From: Bacillus sp. es.036
GTDB lineage: Bacteria > Bacillota > Bacilli > Bacillales > Guptibacillaceae
NCBI RefSeq assembly: GCF_002563635.1
Contig: NZ_PDIZ01000003.1
Span: forward strand, 124,001 to 188,000
Reading direction: 5' to 3'
DNA length: 64,000 nt
Shown here one piece after another: positions 33,064-43,003 of this stretch. The translations under genes were made by a program, and so were the position numbers. How positions within the stretch are numbered: the stretch's first letter is position 1; every line of letters begins with the position of its first letter. The notes under the pieces are model-generated. The model did not search any database, had not been told where the DNA came from, and worked only from the letters and a program-made list of their open reading frames with translations.

Positions 33064-33417
33064 TTACTCCTCGATCATCTCTTTTAACACTACCGCATGA
33101 TTATGGGTCATATCTTTGGCACCAAATAAGAGAACGAGTCTTTCGTTAGTAGCCATTTTCTTCAGTTCTTGTAATTTCATCTGAGCCATCTCACTTTCAT
33201 TAATTTCATTTTGGTATGCTTTCTTAAAGTCTTCAAACTTATCAGGATCATGTTCAAACCATTTTCGTAACGAAGAACTGGGTGCAATTTCTTTCATCCA
33301 GTCATCTAATTTCGCTTTCTCTTTTGATATGCCCCTCGGCCATACGCGGTCAATTAGAATACGAGTCCCATCGACAGGGGGGTCTTCTGCATAAATTCGT
33401 CTAAGGATAACTGACAT
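33064..33417 (-). CDS. DUF488 family protein
   Basis: A 117-residue protein starting MSVILRRIYAEDPPVDGTRI with the DUF488 hallmark ILIDRVWPRGISKEKA and C-terminal LLFGAKDMTHNHAVVLKEM. The family is widespread and of unknown function. It is a single-gene unit between katE and the formaldehyde dehydrogenase gene. AAGGTG precedes the ATG on the minus strand. Confidence 0.82.
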   Translation of the reverse strand: MSVILRRIYAEDPPVDGTRILIDRVWPRGISKEKAKLDDWMKEIAPSSSLRKWFEHDPDKFEDFKKAYQNEINESEMAQMKLQELKKMATNERLVLLFGAKDMTHNHAVVLKEMIEE

Positions 33418-33466
33418 CTAAATCACCTTCCAGTTTTGTTGCTTACGTTTTAATCGTCTATCACGA

Positions 33467-33508
33467 GAAAAAAAGTCAATCCTAGCGAATAGGATTGACT
33501 TTTTTTAT
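33467..33508. terminator. Bidirectional terminator before the DUF488 and after the dehydrogenase gene
   Basis: AAAAAAAGTCAATCCT-AGCGAAT-AGGATTGACTTTTTTT. It ends the minus-strand dehydrogenase transcript close to the DUF488 promoter region. Confidence 0.88.
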
Positions 33509-33511
33509 GAT

Positions 33512-34729
33512 TTACCTCTTCAACATCCCATGTGGGTCAATCACAAACTTCTTCGCTACACCACTATCAAACTCATTGTACCCTTGAGGGGCTTCATCGA
33601 GACTGATAACGGTTGCATTTACGGCCTTTGCAATATCGGCTTTTCCATTTAAAATCGCCATCATTAATTGACGATGATACTGCATGACAGGTGTTTGCCC
33701 TGTCACAAAATGATGAGCTTTTGACCAGCCAAGTCCAAACCTTACTTTAAGCGAGCCTTGCTTAGCATCTTTATCATCTGCTCCAGGATCCTCAGTTACA
33801 TATAAGCCTGGGATACCCATCTTCCCTCCAGCTTCTACAACATCCATCATCGTATTTAGTACAATGGCCGGCTGCTCGTCATTATCAGTTCCGTGTCCAT
33901 AAGCTTCAAATCCAACCGCATCGATCGCACAATCCACCTCAGGTATGCCGAGAATTTGTTCGATTTGTTCACCTGGATCATTGTGTTCTTTGAGATTAAT
34001 CGTTTCACATCCGAAGCTACGTGCCTGAGCGAGACGTTCTTCTTTCAAATCACCTACGATTACAACAGCGGCACCGAGTAACTGAGCGGAATGAGCAGCA
34101 GCAAGTCCAACTGGTCCTGCTCCGGCAACGTACACGGTTGACCCTGTCGTTACTCCTGCACTAATCGCTCCGTGATAGCCGGTAGGAAAAATATCGGATA
34201 GCATCGTTAAGTCGAGGATTTTCTCCATCGCTTTCTCTTTATCAGGAAAGGCAAGCAATTGAAAATCTGCATAAGGAACCATCACATATTCGGATTGGCC
34301 ACCAACCCAGCCACCCATGTCAACGTATCCGTAAGCAGCACCCGGGCGTTCAGGATTCACGTTTTGACAAATGTGGGTGTCCTGACGTTTACACATCTTA
34401 CATCGACCACAAGCAACATTGAATGGAACGGAAACAATATCCCCTTTTTTAATAAACTCAACATCTCGTCCAACCTCAATCACTTCTCCTGTGATTTCAT
34501 GACCAAGAACTAAACCAGAGGGAGCCGTTGTGCGGCCACGAACCATATGCTGGTCGCTTCCGCATATATTTGTCACGATATTCTTTAAGATCACGCCATG
34601 TTCACATTTACGACCAGCATTGCTTTTGGGTACACCAGGACCCTCACGAAGAACTAAATCTGGATAGCTAATATCCTGAACTTCAACACGACCTGAACCT
34701 GTATATACGACACCGCGATTACCTGCCAT
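33512..34729 (-). CDS. fdhA: Zinc-dependent, glutathione-independent formaldehyde dehydrogenase
   Basis: A medium-chain alcohol dehydrogenase family enzyme of 405 residues, the size of Pseudomonas-type FdhA (about 398). It oxidises formaldehyde with NAD. Catalytic zinc residues lie in NICGSDQHMVRG and GHEITGEV; the structural zinc uses CGRCKMCKRQDTHIC; the NAD site is VYVAGAGPVGLAAAHSAQLLGA. I start at the ATG ending at 34729 because AAAAGGAGG lies 8 bases upstream; a longer frame to 34759 starts before that site. Substrate could be another aldehyde. Confidence 0.86.
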   Translation of the reverse strand: MAGNRGVVYTGSGRVEVQDISYPDLVLREGPGVPKSNAGRKCEHGVILKNIVTNICGSDQHMVRGRTTAPSGLVLGHEITGEVIEVGRDVEFIKKGDIVSVPFNVACGRCKMCKRQDTHICQNVNPERPGAAYGYVDMGGWVGGQSEYVMVPYADFQLLAFPDKEKAMEKILDLTMLSDIFPTGYHGAISAGVTTGSTVYVAGAGPVGLAAAHSAQLLGAAVVIVGDLKEERLAQARSFGCETINLKEHNDPGEQIEQILGIPEVDCAIDAVGFEAYGHGTDNDEQPAIVLNTMMDVVEAGGKMGIPGLYVTEDPGADDKDAKQGSLKVRFGLGWSKAHHFVTGQTPVMQYHRQLMMAILNGKADIAKAVNATVISLDEAPQGYNEFDSGVAKKFVIDPHGMLKR

Positions 34730-35092
34730 TTGTACTTCCTCCTTTTTCGCTTTAGACAAGAGGGACGAGAGGCGTAGCGTGACCTTATGTACTCACCTCG
34801 ATATGATAGTTTGAAGATTATGAATTCTTGTGATGTTATTCTCTGTAAGAGGGATTCCCTTTTTCATCCAGGTTAAAACGGAATTCATTGGTGCTAGTTA
34901 TCGTTTTGTATCAAAGGAAAATGAAAATATAGGAAAACGCGCTTCTTATTAACGTCGCTAAAGTATTTTTTGTTACAATAAGGTTATGAGTATTCAGACA
35001 TTTGTTTTTGATCGTGTTATGGAAAAATGATAGGGAATGAGACCTATTTTTATACTAGTTATGGAAGATTAAGATTATTGGAGGAATCAATG
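34730..35092. other. Divergent intergenic region between fdhA and the moxR gene
   Basis: No gene found. A possible -10 TACAAT at 34974-34979 for the plus-strand operon has only a weak -35. No regulator site was recognised for the dehydrogenase. Confidence 0.5.
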
Positions 35093-36067
35093 ATGAGTTC
35101 ATCTTACCAGTTTGATGCGTACCACCCAGCTGTACAGCAAGTGATTGAGAATATTGAAAAGGTAATGGTAGGGAAGCGAGATGTGACTGAGTTAAGTTTA
35201 GTAGCATTGCTTGCCGGAAGTCATGTGCTTCTTGAAGATGTACCTGGCGTGGGAAAAACGATGATGGTCCGTGCCTTAGCGAAGTCCGTTGGTGCTCAGT
35301 TTAACCGCATTCAGTTTACGCCAGATTTACTGCCTTCAGACTTAACGGGGGTTTCCATCTTTAATCAACGAGAAATGAAATTTGAATTTCGGAAAGGGCC
35401 TTTGTTAGGAAATATTATTCTAGCAGATGAAATTAATCGAACATCACCGAAAACACAATCAGCTCTTCTTGAAGGAATGGAGGAAGGGAATGTAACGGTT
35501 GATGGAGAGACACATGTTCTACCACAGCCTTTTTTTGTAATGGCGACGCAAAACCCAATTGAGTACGAAGGAACCTATCCACTTCCTGAAGCACAGCTTG
35601 ATCGCTTTTTATTAAAGTTGCGAATGGGCTATCCTTCTCCTGAAGAAGAGCTTGAAGTGTTGAACCGGACAGAACACGCCCATCCAATTGACTCGATTGG
35701 CACGGCTCTCGAGCTTGGAGAACTGCTTGATATGCAGAAAAAGGTGAAAGCTGTTTTTGTAGATGAATCGGTCAAACAATACATTATTGATATTGTAAGT
35801 CGAACGCGAAATAATACGTCGATCTATCTCGGAGCAAGTCCGCGTGGTTCTCTTTCATTAATGAAAGGTTGTCAGGCGTATGCATTTATGAGGAATCGTG
35901 ATTATGTTCTTCCAGATGACGTGAAATTCTTAGCGCCTTATGTCTTATCTCATCGCGTCATACTTAAATCGGAAGCGACTTTTGAAGGACAAAAGCCTGA
36001 GGAGATTATTAAAGAAATTCTTCACCGCGTTCGTGTACCAATTCGGAGGGAAGAGAAAGTGAAATGA
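35093..36067 (+). CDS. MoxR family AAA ATPase
   Basis: A cytosolic AAA+ ATPase of 324 residues, equivalent to B. subtilis YeaC. Walker A is VPGVGKTMMVRALA and Walker B region IILADEINRTSPKTQSALLEGMEE; FVMATQNPIEYEGTYPLPEAQLDRFL contains sensor I. MoxR proteins act as chaperones for neighbouring DUF58 and membrane proteins. GGAGG at 35080-35084 supports ATG 35093; ATG 35090 is the alternative. The gene overlaps the next by four bases. Confidence 0.9.
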   Translation: MSSSYQFDAYHPAVQQVIENIEKVMVGKRDVTELSLVALLAGSHVLLEDVPGVGKTMMVRALAKSVGAQFNRIQFTPDLLPSDLTGVSIFNQREMKFEFRKGPLLGNIILADEINRTSPKTQSALLEGMEEGNVTVDGETHVLPQPFFVMATQNPIEYEGTYPLPEAQLDRFLLKLRMGYPSPEEELEVLNRTEHAHPIDSIGTALELGELLDMQKKVKAVFVDESVKQYIIDIVSRTRNNTSIYLGASPRGSLSLMKGCQAYAFMRNRDYVLPDDVKFLAPYVLSHRVILKSEATFEGQKPEEIIKEILHRVRVPIRREEKVK

Positions 36068-37310
36068 GGGACAAGTTTGCCAATAATAGAGTGTTAAAAT
36101 TCTTGTTTTTAGGCCTCCTCTTTCTGCTTACCTTCTCCTATGCAATGTTTCAGGGAGGGTTTGTTAGTTGGTTTCTCTTCTATAGCTTTCTTCCTTTTGG
36201 TATTTATTCTCTCCTTCTCATTTTTTATCCACTTCAATCGATTAAGATGACGCGTGATATTAGTCATACAGAGTTAACGGATGGTCAGGAGTTAACAATA
36301 TCGATTCGAATTGAACGAAAAAGCTACTTTCCACTTTTCTATTTAGTAGTAGAAGATGTGCTACCGGAAAGACTTGTTTCCTTTGCGAAGGAGTCGTCGT
36401 CAAACTATCAAAAACGTTCACTAGCATTATTGCTTCCTATGTTTAGAAGGAACTTAACATATCGCTATGCCGTTAAATCGATTCCGAGGGGAGAATATCA
36501 ATTCAGTGAAATTCGTTGTAAAACAGGCGATTTGTTTGGGTTTGTGCAACATGAGAATAAGGTTGCGCGCGAGCAAGCCGTTTATGTTCTCCCAAACTAT
36601 CAAGAGATTTCCTGGTCTCCCTATAATCAACAGCTTTCGGGAACAAGGCCATCTCCAAGAAAAGCAGATTTAGATTATTCAACTGCCGTCAGCGTACGGG
36701 ATTATGTACCTGGAGATAAACTATCGTGGATCGACTGGAAAGCAACAGCCAGGGGGTCAAAACTATTAACCAAGCAGTTCGAACAGCAAATCAGTCAGGA
36801 TTACATGGTCTTTCTTGATCGAGAAACGGCTCACTATGGGCGAGTTGAATCCCCTTTGTTTGAAAAGGCGGTAAGGCTTGCCGCTTCTGTAACAAATGCT
36901 GCTTTAAAGCAAAATGCGATGATTGGACTTGTTTCATCAGGAAAGGATCACTCTGTTCTAAGCATAAATGGAGGGAAGGCTCAAAGAAGGAGAGTCTTTC
37001 ATCATCTTGCGCGCGTTCAAGCGAATGGAAATACAACATTTGATACGGTTGTGAAAAGGGAAGCTCATCATTTTCCAGCAGGAACAGGTGTGTTGATGAT
37101 TAGTCCTTCGCTTGATGGGGCCTTCACCTCTACATTAAAAGAGCTTGTTGCTAGGAAGGTTCAAGTTGAGTTCTTCTTTGTTACCGAGCATATTACACTA
37201 GAACAACAAGCAGAGATCAACCAGCTTATGCAGTATGGAATTAAAGCGCATGTGATTGCGGGAAATTCGTTTAATGAGGAATTAAAGGGGGGTGGGAAGC
37301 GTGCAACAAG
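36064..37310 (+). CDS. DUF58 domain protein (YeaD type)
   Basis: About 415 residues. Two membrane helices near the N-terminus (residues about 10-55) are followed by a cytosolic von Willebrand-like region with the DUF58 motif VRDYVPGDKLSWIDWKATARG. DUF58 proteins are partners of MoxR ATPases. The reading frame ends near 37314 and overlaps the start of the transglutaminase gene, so the three genes are translated as a unit. Precise function is unknown. Confidence 0.86.
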
Positions 37311-39472
37311 TTAATGAAAAAACGGACTGGCTTTACGCTCTTCTCCTCTACGGATTAGGTTTTCTGTTATTTTGGGAATGGTTACGACCTCTCTCGATCA
37401 TTTCAGATACGGGTCAAACGGAAATTTTTATTTTGTTTACAGCTTTCTTGTTCTTACTCTCGTATTTCCAACTGCCTTTTTGGCTGTCCTTTCCAATTAA
37501 AGGGATAGCAATGGTTTATGCGCTACATGCCATGTTTTTCCCTGGACCTTTCTTTGATTTTTTATGGCTCGATTATTTTCTATCGGATTTTTCTAAGAAT
37601 ATCGGGTTATTATTTGATGGCCGTTTTGATCGTCTTTCGAATGTCTTTCGAACGTTGCTGTTTTTCATTTTGCTTTGGCTTATTAGCTACTTGATGCAGT
37701 ATTGGCTAATCCAAACGAGACGTATTTTTTTATTTCTACTCGTAACAATTGTCTACATCTCAGTGATTGATACGTTCACAACCTATCAAGCGGATAATGC
37801 CATCATACGCATTGTGATAATAGGCTTTGTGCTACTTGGTCTTTTACAAATTTTACGCATTCAAGAACAGGAAGGAGTTTCATTCTCAAAAGGGCGTTTT
37901 CCTGTTTATTGGCTTATGCCGCTTATTGTTGTGATTGCGTTCTCTTCTTTATTTGGCTATATTGCGCCAAAAGCTGAACCTTTATGGCCAGATCCCGTTC
38001 CTTTTTTGAAAAAAACGACTGGTGATGATGACGGAGAAGGTGGGAATGGGAACGGCATTAATAAGATTGGATATGGAGAGGATGACTCCCGTCTTGGTGG
38101 GCCTTTCGTAATGGATGATACGCCGGTTTTTACAGCGCAAATTAAAGAGCGCGGATACTGGCGGGTTGAAACAAAAGACGTGTATACCGGAAAAGGGTGG
38201 GAATCGTCTGTTCAGGACCGTGTTATGTTCGAAGGTAACACCGAAACGTTGTTTGAAGATGGCGTGGAAGTAGAAGCCTATGATATGAAAATGAATATGA
38301 CTGGTAACGAGGAATTTGACTTTATCGTCCATCCTGGCCAGGTAACAAAGGTCGAAACAGGACAAGACGTGCAACTCCTTGAAAATCCTTTGAGTGGAAA
38401 AGTTTTTACGCAAAATCTTGGCGAATCAGTTGTGCTTGATAATTACAATTTAGACTATGATTCACCTACTTTTTCAGAAAAGATGTTAAGAGAAGCACCA
38501 GCTGAATATCCGGAGCGTTTAGCAAACACATATCTTCAATTACCAGAATCTCTTCCAGGAAGAATTGGTGATCTGGCGGAAGAGATTACGAGTGATGAAG
38601 AGAATCTTTATGATAAAGCGCGAGCGATTGAAAATTACTTCGTCGGGAATGGATTTGTGTATGAAACATCTGATGTCGCTATTCCAGGCGAAAATGATGA
38701 TTATGTAGATCAGTTTCTTTTCGAAACTCAGCTTGGTTATTGCGATAATTTCTCTAGTTCAATGACCGTTCTATTAAGAAGTATTGGAATTCCTGCGAGA
38801 TGGGTGAAAGGCTTTACTGAAGGAGAATTTGTTGACGTAGCAGGTGATTATCGTGAATATGAAGTAACGAATAACAATGCTCATTCATGGGTCGAAGCTT
38901 ATTTTCCTGAAGTAGGCTGGGTTCCATTTGAACCCACTCGTGGATTCTCTAACCAGGCTGACTTTGTTAGTGATTATAATGAGGATGAAGCATCAAATAC
39001 AGAAACGTCTGATCCAGCTCAAGCTGAAGAAGAGCAGCCCCAGCAACAGGAGCAAATGCCAGAGGAACAGGAAGCATCCGGAACCTCTTCTTCCTCCTTT
39101 GAATGGTCTGTATGGTACACCATCTTGATAACTGTCGTTCTTTTGCTTGTATGCTACGTCGCTTTTAAGAACTATAAAAAATGGTTAAAGAGCTATATCA
39201 TTTCAAAATATAAGAAACGTGATGATGGGAAAGTAATTTCTGAAGCTTACTTCAGACTACTATGGCTGCTCGACTTACACGGTATTAAACGAGGTGCAAA
39301 CCAAACGCTTAGAGAGTATGCTGTTCAAGTTGATCAGAAGCTTCAAACCCAAGAGATGAAAGAATTAACACGTCGTTATGAAGAAAATTACTATCGCGGG
39401 AAAACGAACGGTGATGCCTGGGATGAAATGAAGCAATTGTGGGAAAATTTAATTAAAAAGATGCAATCTTGA
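37301..39472 (+). CDS. Membrane-anchored transglutaminase-like protein (YebA type)
   Basis: A 723-residue membrane protein. The N-terminal 220 residues hold six or more helices (TgpA-like), then an outside transglutaminase-like domain with C481 (LGYCDNFSSS) and H528 (NNAHSWVEAYF). The third catalytic position is Glu, E544 in VPFEPT, where Asp is usual. A Gln/Glu-rich linker, one membrane helix and a C-terminal DUF4129-like domain follow. GTG 37301 is preceded by AGGGGGG. The operon moxR-DUF58-transglutaminase corresponds to yeaC-yeaD-yebA. Substrate unknown, possibly an envelope protein. Confidence 0.87.
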   Translation: MQQVNEKTDWLYALLLYGLGFLLFWEWLRPLSIISDTGQTEIFILFTAFLFLLSYFQLPFWLSFPIKGIAMVYALHAMFFPGPFFDFLWLDYFLSDFSKNIGLLFDGRFDRLSNVFRTLLFFILLWLISYLMQYWLIQTRRIFLFLLVTIVYISVIDTFTTYQADNAIIRIVIIGFVLLGLLQILRIQEQEGVSFSKGRFPVYWLMPLIVVIAFSSLFGYIAPKAEPLWPDPVPFLKKTTGDDDGEGGNGNGINKIGYGEDDSRLGGPFVMDDTPVFTAQIKERGYWRVETKDVYTGKGWESSVQDRVMFEGNTETLFEDGVEVEAYDMKMNMTGNEEFDFIVHPGQVTKVETGQDVQLLENPLSGKVFTQNLGESVVLDNYNLDYDSPTFSEKMLREAPAEYPERLANTYLQLPESLPGRIGDLAEEITSDEENLYDKARAIENYFVGNGFVYETSDVAIPGENDDYVDQFLFETQLGYCDNFSSSMTVLLRSIGIPARWVKGFTEGEFVDVAGDYREYEVTNNNAHSWVEAYFPEVGWVPFEPTRGFSNQADFVSDYNEDEASNTETSDPAQAEEEQPQQQEQMPEEQEASGTSSSSFEWSVWYTILITVVLLLVCYVAFKNYKKWLKSYIISKYKKRDDGKVISEAYFRLLWLLDLHGIKRGANQTLREYAVQVDQKLQTQEMKELTRRYEENYYRGKTNGDAWDEMKQLWENLIKKMQS

Positions 39473-39497
39473 CCGTTGTATAGACGGTTGATAGAAT
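39469..39497 (+). promoter_or_regulatory. guaA promoter
   Basis: TTGACC at 39469-39474 and TAGAAT at 39492-39497 with a 17-base spacer, just before the riboswitch. No PurR box pair was found here. Confidence 0.75.
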
Positions 39498-39526
39498 GAA
39501 TCCATAGTTTAAACAGCAAGTTGTAA

Positions 39527-39659
39527 CCTTCGTATATCCCTGGGAATAAGGCCCAGAAGTCTCTACCGGATCACCGTAAATGATCTGACTATGAAGGCAG
39601 ATACTCCTAGTATAAGCCAGGATTCTGCCTTTGTACCATGGCAGAGTTCTGGCTTTTTT
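39527..39659 (+). promoter_or_regulatory. Guanine riboswitch upstream of guaA
   Basis: Aptamer at 39527-39598: P1 CCTTCGTA/TATGAAGG, conserved GGGAATA-AGGCCC-AAGTCTCTACC core and CTGACTATG, with the specificity base C for guanine (adenine sensors have T). An expression platform follows with terminator GCCAG...CTGGC and T run at 39616-39659. Guanine should favour the terminator and lower GMP synthase. Confidence 0.93.
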
Positions 39660-39761
39660 GTGTAACCTGGGAGGGAAGAAGTAGAATAACTTAGCAATCT
39701 TTCGTTTTTTAATTGGATTTAGGAAATGCTACTAGAGACTAAATAGAAGTGAGGGAATTAG

Positions 39762-41300
39762 ATGTTAGAAGAACAGGAATCCATTATTGTCCTCGATTTT
39801 GGTGGACAGTACAACCAACTAATTGCGAGACGTATTCGTGATCTTGGCGTATTTAGTGAATTGCATCCGAACACCATTACAGCTGAAGAAGTTAAGAAGA
39901 TTAATCCAAAAGGAATTATTTTCTCAGGTGGTCCGAACAGTGTTTATGGTGAAGACGCACCGCGCTGTGATGAAGAAATTTTCGAACTTGGTATTCCGGT
40001 TCTTGGAATCTGTTATGGTATGCAGCTGATGACGCATCATTTTGGTGGAAGTGTAGAAGCAGCAACGCATCGTGAGTATGGTAAGGCTATGCTAACCATT
40101 AACGATAAATCTCCTTTATATGATGGTCTTCCTGAAGAACAATCTGTTTGGATGAGCCATGGAGATCTAGTGAAAGCTCCACCAGAAGGATTTGAAGTAG
40201 CGGCAACGAACCCATCATGTCCAGTAGCAGCTATGAGTGACGTTTCTCGTCATCTTTATGGTGTTCAATTCCACCCTGAAGTTCGTCATACAGAGTACGG
40301 AAATGAATTGCTAAAGAATTTCGTTTACAAGGTATGTGAATGCAAAGGTGAATGGTCAATGGAGAACTTCATTGATGAGCAAATCGATACAATCCGTGAA
40401 GCGGTTGGAAATAAAAAGGTTCTTTGTGCGCTAAGTGGAGGAGTCGATTCTTCTGTAGTAGCGGCGTTAATTCACCGAGCGATTGGTGACCAGCTAACAT
40501 GTATGTTTGTTGATCATGGTCTTCTTCGTAAGGGTGAGGCAGACAGCGTCATGAAAACATTTGGTGAAGGGTTTGAAATGAACCTGATCAAAATTGACGC
40601 AGCCGATCGTTTTCTTACAAAGCTTAAAGGCGTAACGGATCCAGAGAAAAAGCGTAAAATCATTGGAAACGAGTTTATCTATGTGTTTGAAGAAGAGTCT
40701 GAAAAGCTTGAGGATATGTCATTCCTAGCTCAAGGAACGCTTTACACAGATATCGTTGAAAGTGGAACGGCTACTGCTCAAACAATTAAGTCTCATCACA
40801 ACGTAGGCGGCCTTCCTGAAGACATGAAGCTTGATTTAATTGAACCGTTGAACATGCTGTTTAAAGATGAAGTACGTAAAGTAGGAACTGAGCTTGGTCT
40901 TCCTGATGAAATCGTTTGGAGACAGCCATTCCCTGGCCCTGGTCTTGGAATCCGTGTGATTGGCGAAATAACGGAAGAAAAGCTTAAAGTCGTTCGCGAT
41001 TCTGATGCCATCCTTCGAGAAGAAATTAAAAAAGCAGGACTTGATCGTGATATCTGGCAATACTTCACAGCCCTTCCTGATTTCCGAAGTGTAGGGGTGA
41101 TGGGAGATGCAAGAACATATGATTACACAATCGGTGTTCGTGCTGTAACATCTATTGATGGAATGACGTCAGACTGGGCTCGCATTCCATTTGAAATTCT
41201 TGAAATCATATCTACGAGAATCGTCAATGAAGTTGATCATGTTAACCGCGTTGTGTATGATATCACTTCTAAGCCGCCAGCTACCATTGAGTGGGAATAA
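39762..41300 (+). CDS. guaA: GMP synthase (glutamine-hydrolysing)
   Basis: GuaA converts XMP to GMP using glutamine and ATP. The N-terminal glutamine amidotransferase domain has C84 (GICYGMQLM), H171 and E173 (VQFHPEV); the ATP-pyrophosphatase loop is [14 protein letters not shown] near 225-238; the C-terminal dimer domain contains the GPGLGIR and KPPATIEWE ends. 512 residues, normal. Control by the guanine riboswitch in its leader matches its role. Confidence 0.97.
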   Translation: MLEEQESIIVLDFGGQYNQLIARRIRDLGVFSELHPNTITAEEVKKINPKGIIFSGGPNSVYGEDAPRCDEEIFELGIPVLGICYGMQLMTHHFGGSVEAATHREYGKAMLTINDKSPLYDGLPEEQSVWMSHGDLVKAPPEGFEVAATNPSCPVAAMSDVSRHLYGVQFHPEVRHTEYGNELLKNFVYKVCECKGEWSMENFIDEQIDTIREAVGNKKVLCALSGGVDSSVVAALIHRAIGDQLTCMFVDHGLLRKGEADSVMKTFGEGFEMNLIKIDAADRFLTKLKGVTDPEKKRKIIGNEFIYVFEEESEKLEDMSFLAQGTLYTDIVESGTATAQTIKSHHNVGGLPEDMKLDLIEPLNMLFKDEVRKVGTELGLPDEIVWRQPFPGPGLGIRVIGEITEEKLKVVRDSDAILREEIKKAGLDRDIWQYFTALPDFRSVGVMGDARTYDYTIGVRAVTSIDGMTSDWARIPFEILEIISTRIVNEVDHVNRVVYDITSKPPATIEWE

Positions 41301-41342
41301 ACACGAACAAAAATATAATAAATAGATAAAATGTTCGTGTTT
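41299..41342 (+). promoter_or_regulatory. Likely PurR box pair upstream of pbuG
   Basis: Box 1 at 41299-41311 has the core CGAAC at 41304; box 2 at 41330-41342 has GTTCG at 41333. Cores are 29 bases apart, exactly the spacing at purE, and box 2 lies 14 bases before the -35. Flanks match the consensus AWWWCCGAACWWT less well than at purE. Confidence 0.6.
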
Positions 41343-41347
41343 TTTGT
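41299..41347 (+). terminator. Terminator of guaA, overlapping PurR boxes
   Basis: AACACGAAC...GTTCGTGTTTTTT with a 20-base AT-rich loop. The same arms carry the CGAAC cores of two inverted PurR boxes. Confidence 0.75.
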
Positions 41348-41375
41348 TGACGGCGTGTCTGATTGCTGATACACT
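41347..41375 (+). promoter_or_regulatory. pbuG promoter
   Basis: TTGACG at 41347-41352 and TACACT at 41370-41375 with a 17-base spacer. Confidence 0.7.
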
Positions 41376-41402
41376 ACAAAAGTAAATAAATAGAACGACC
41401 AT

Positions 41403-41580
41403 CCATCGTATAACATCGGGAATAAGGCCCGAAAGTCTCTACCAGGTTACCGTAAATAACCTGACTACGAAGGAAACAGAGGAAGTGGTGAAAGAGTATG
41501 CTCCTGTAGCGACTCTTAAGCCGTTCTCTCTTTTCCTATTAGTCCGCTCCGGGTAGAGAACCCGGGGCTTTTTTTCTTTT
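41403..41580 (+). promoter_or_regulatory. Guanine riboswitch upstream of pbuG
   Basis: Aptamer at 41403-41473 with TCGTA/TACGA closing stem, GGGAATAAGGCCC and AAGTCTCTACC core and CTGACTACG, again with the guanine-specific C. The terminator GCTCCGGG/CCCGGGGC and T run lie at 41546-41580. Confidence 0.93.
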
Positions 41581-41671
41581 TCAGGAATGGTTAACCTTCC
41601 TTAGCAGAGAATAAGCAAAGGTAACGAGCCTGTTAGAAAGATGGATGAAGGGAAAAAGGGGGAATTAAGAA

Positions 41672-42967
41672 ATGGATCGTTTTTTTCGCTTCCAAGAACA
41701 CAATACAACATATAGAAAAGAAACAATTGCGGGATTAACGACGTTCTTATCAATGGCTTATATTCTATTCGTTAACCCGGCAGTATTGGCTGACGCGGGA
41801 ATGGATCAAGGCGCCGTGTTTACCGCTACAGCTCTTGCTGCAGCTCTTGGTACATTAATTATGGGTGTGTTAGCTGGATATCCGATTGCTCTAGCACCAG
41901 GAATGGGATTGAATGCGTTCTTCACCTACTCAGTTGTCACTGTTATGGGTGTACCATGGGAAACAGCCCTTGCCGGGGTACTTGTTTCAGGAATTATCTT
42001 TATTATTATTACTATTTTTAAAATAAGAGAAATGATTATTAACGCCATTCCAATGGAATTAAAATATGCAGCCGCGAGTGGAATTGGACTCTTTATTGCA
42101 TTTATTGGTCTTCAAAGTGCAGGAATCGTTCAAAATAACGATTCTACCCTTGTACAGCTAGGGAACCTTCTTGCGGGACCAACGTTGCTTGCTGTATTCG
42201 GATTAATTATCACGGTTATTCTAATGGTCCGTAACGTTACGGGTGGTATTTTTTACGGAATGGTGATTACAGCGATCGTAGGAATGATCTTTAATCAGGT
42301 ACCAATACCAGATGGCATTGTGGGAAGTGTGCCAAGCCTTGAACCAACGTTCGGCGTCGCTTTTGGTCACCTTGGTGATTTGTTAACGATTGACATGCTT
42401 GTCGTTGTTTTAACCTTCTTATTCGTTGATTTCTTTGACACGGCTGGTACTTTAATTGCTGTAGCAACACAAGCTGGGATAATGAAAGACAATAAACTCC
42501 CAAGAGCGGGAAAAGCTTTATTTGCAGATTCATCTGCAACAGTTCTTGGCGCTGTACTTGGAACGTCAACAACGACTGCCTACATTGAGTCATCATCAGG
42601 AGTAGCGGCTGGAGGACGAACTGGTTTTACTTCGGTCGTAACAGCAGGTTTTTTCTTGCTTGCATTATTCTTCTCTCCATTATTAGCAGTCGTGACTCCT
42701 TCGGTCACAGCACCAGTGTTGATTATCGTAGGTGTCCTGATGGTGAGCGTACTAGGTAACATTGAGTGGAAACGATTTGAGATTGCGGTTCCCGCGTTTC
42801 TAACCATTATAGCGATGCCGCTGACTTATAGCATCGCAACAGGAATTGCGCTTGGATTCGTCATGTACCCGATCACGATGGTTGTAAAAGGGGAAGGAAA
42901 GAACATTCATCCAATTATGTACGGACTGTTCTTCGTGTTTATCGCCTATTTTGTATTTTTAGCATAG
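41672..42967 (+). CDS. pbuG: Guanine/hypoxanthine permease PbuG (NCS2/AzgA-like)
   Basis: A membrane transporter of 431 residues with 12-14 helices. AzgA-branch hallmarks: ETIAGLTTFLSMAYILFVNP at the N-terminus, APGMGLNAFFTYSVV, and FVDFFDTAGTLIAVATQAG. It imports hypoxanthine and guanine with protons. AAAGGGGG precedes the ATG. The position after guaA, PurR boxes and the riboswitch agree with B. subtilis pbuG. Confidence 0.94.
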   Translation: MDRFFRFQEHNTTYRKETIAGLTTFLSMAYILFVNPAVLADAGMDQGAVFTATALAAALGTLIMGVLAGYPIALAPGMGLNAFFTYSVVTVMGVPWETALAGVLVSGIIFIIITIFKIREMIINAIPMELKYAAASGIGLFIAFIGLQSAGIVQNNDSTLVQLGNLLAGPTLLAVFGLIITVILMVRNVTGGIFYGMVITAIVGMIFNQVPIPDGIVGSVPSLEPTFGVAFGHLGDLLTIDMLVVVLTFLFVDFFDTAGTLIAVATQAGIMKDNKLPRAGKALFADSSATVLGAVLGTSTTTAYIESSSGVAAGGRTGFTSVVTAGFFLLALFFSPLLAVVTPSVTAPVLIIVGVLMVSVLGNIEWKRFEIAVPAFLTIIAMPLTYSIATGIALGFVMYPITMVVKGEGKNIHPIMYGLFFVFIAYFVFLA

Positions 42968-42973
42968 TAAGTT

Positions 42974-43003
42974 TAAAAGCAGCCAAACCGGCTGCTTTTT
43001 TTT
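42974..43003 (+). terminator. Terminator of pbuG
   Basis: AAAAGCAGCC-AAACC-GGCTGCTTTTTTTT. Confidence 0.88.
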
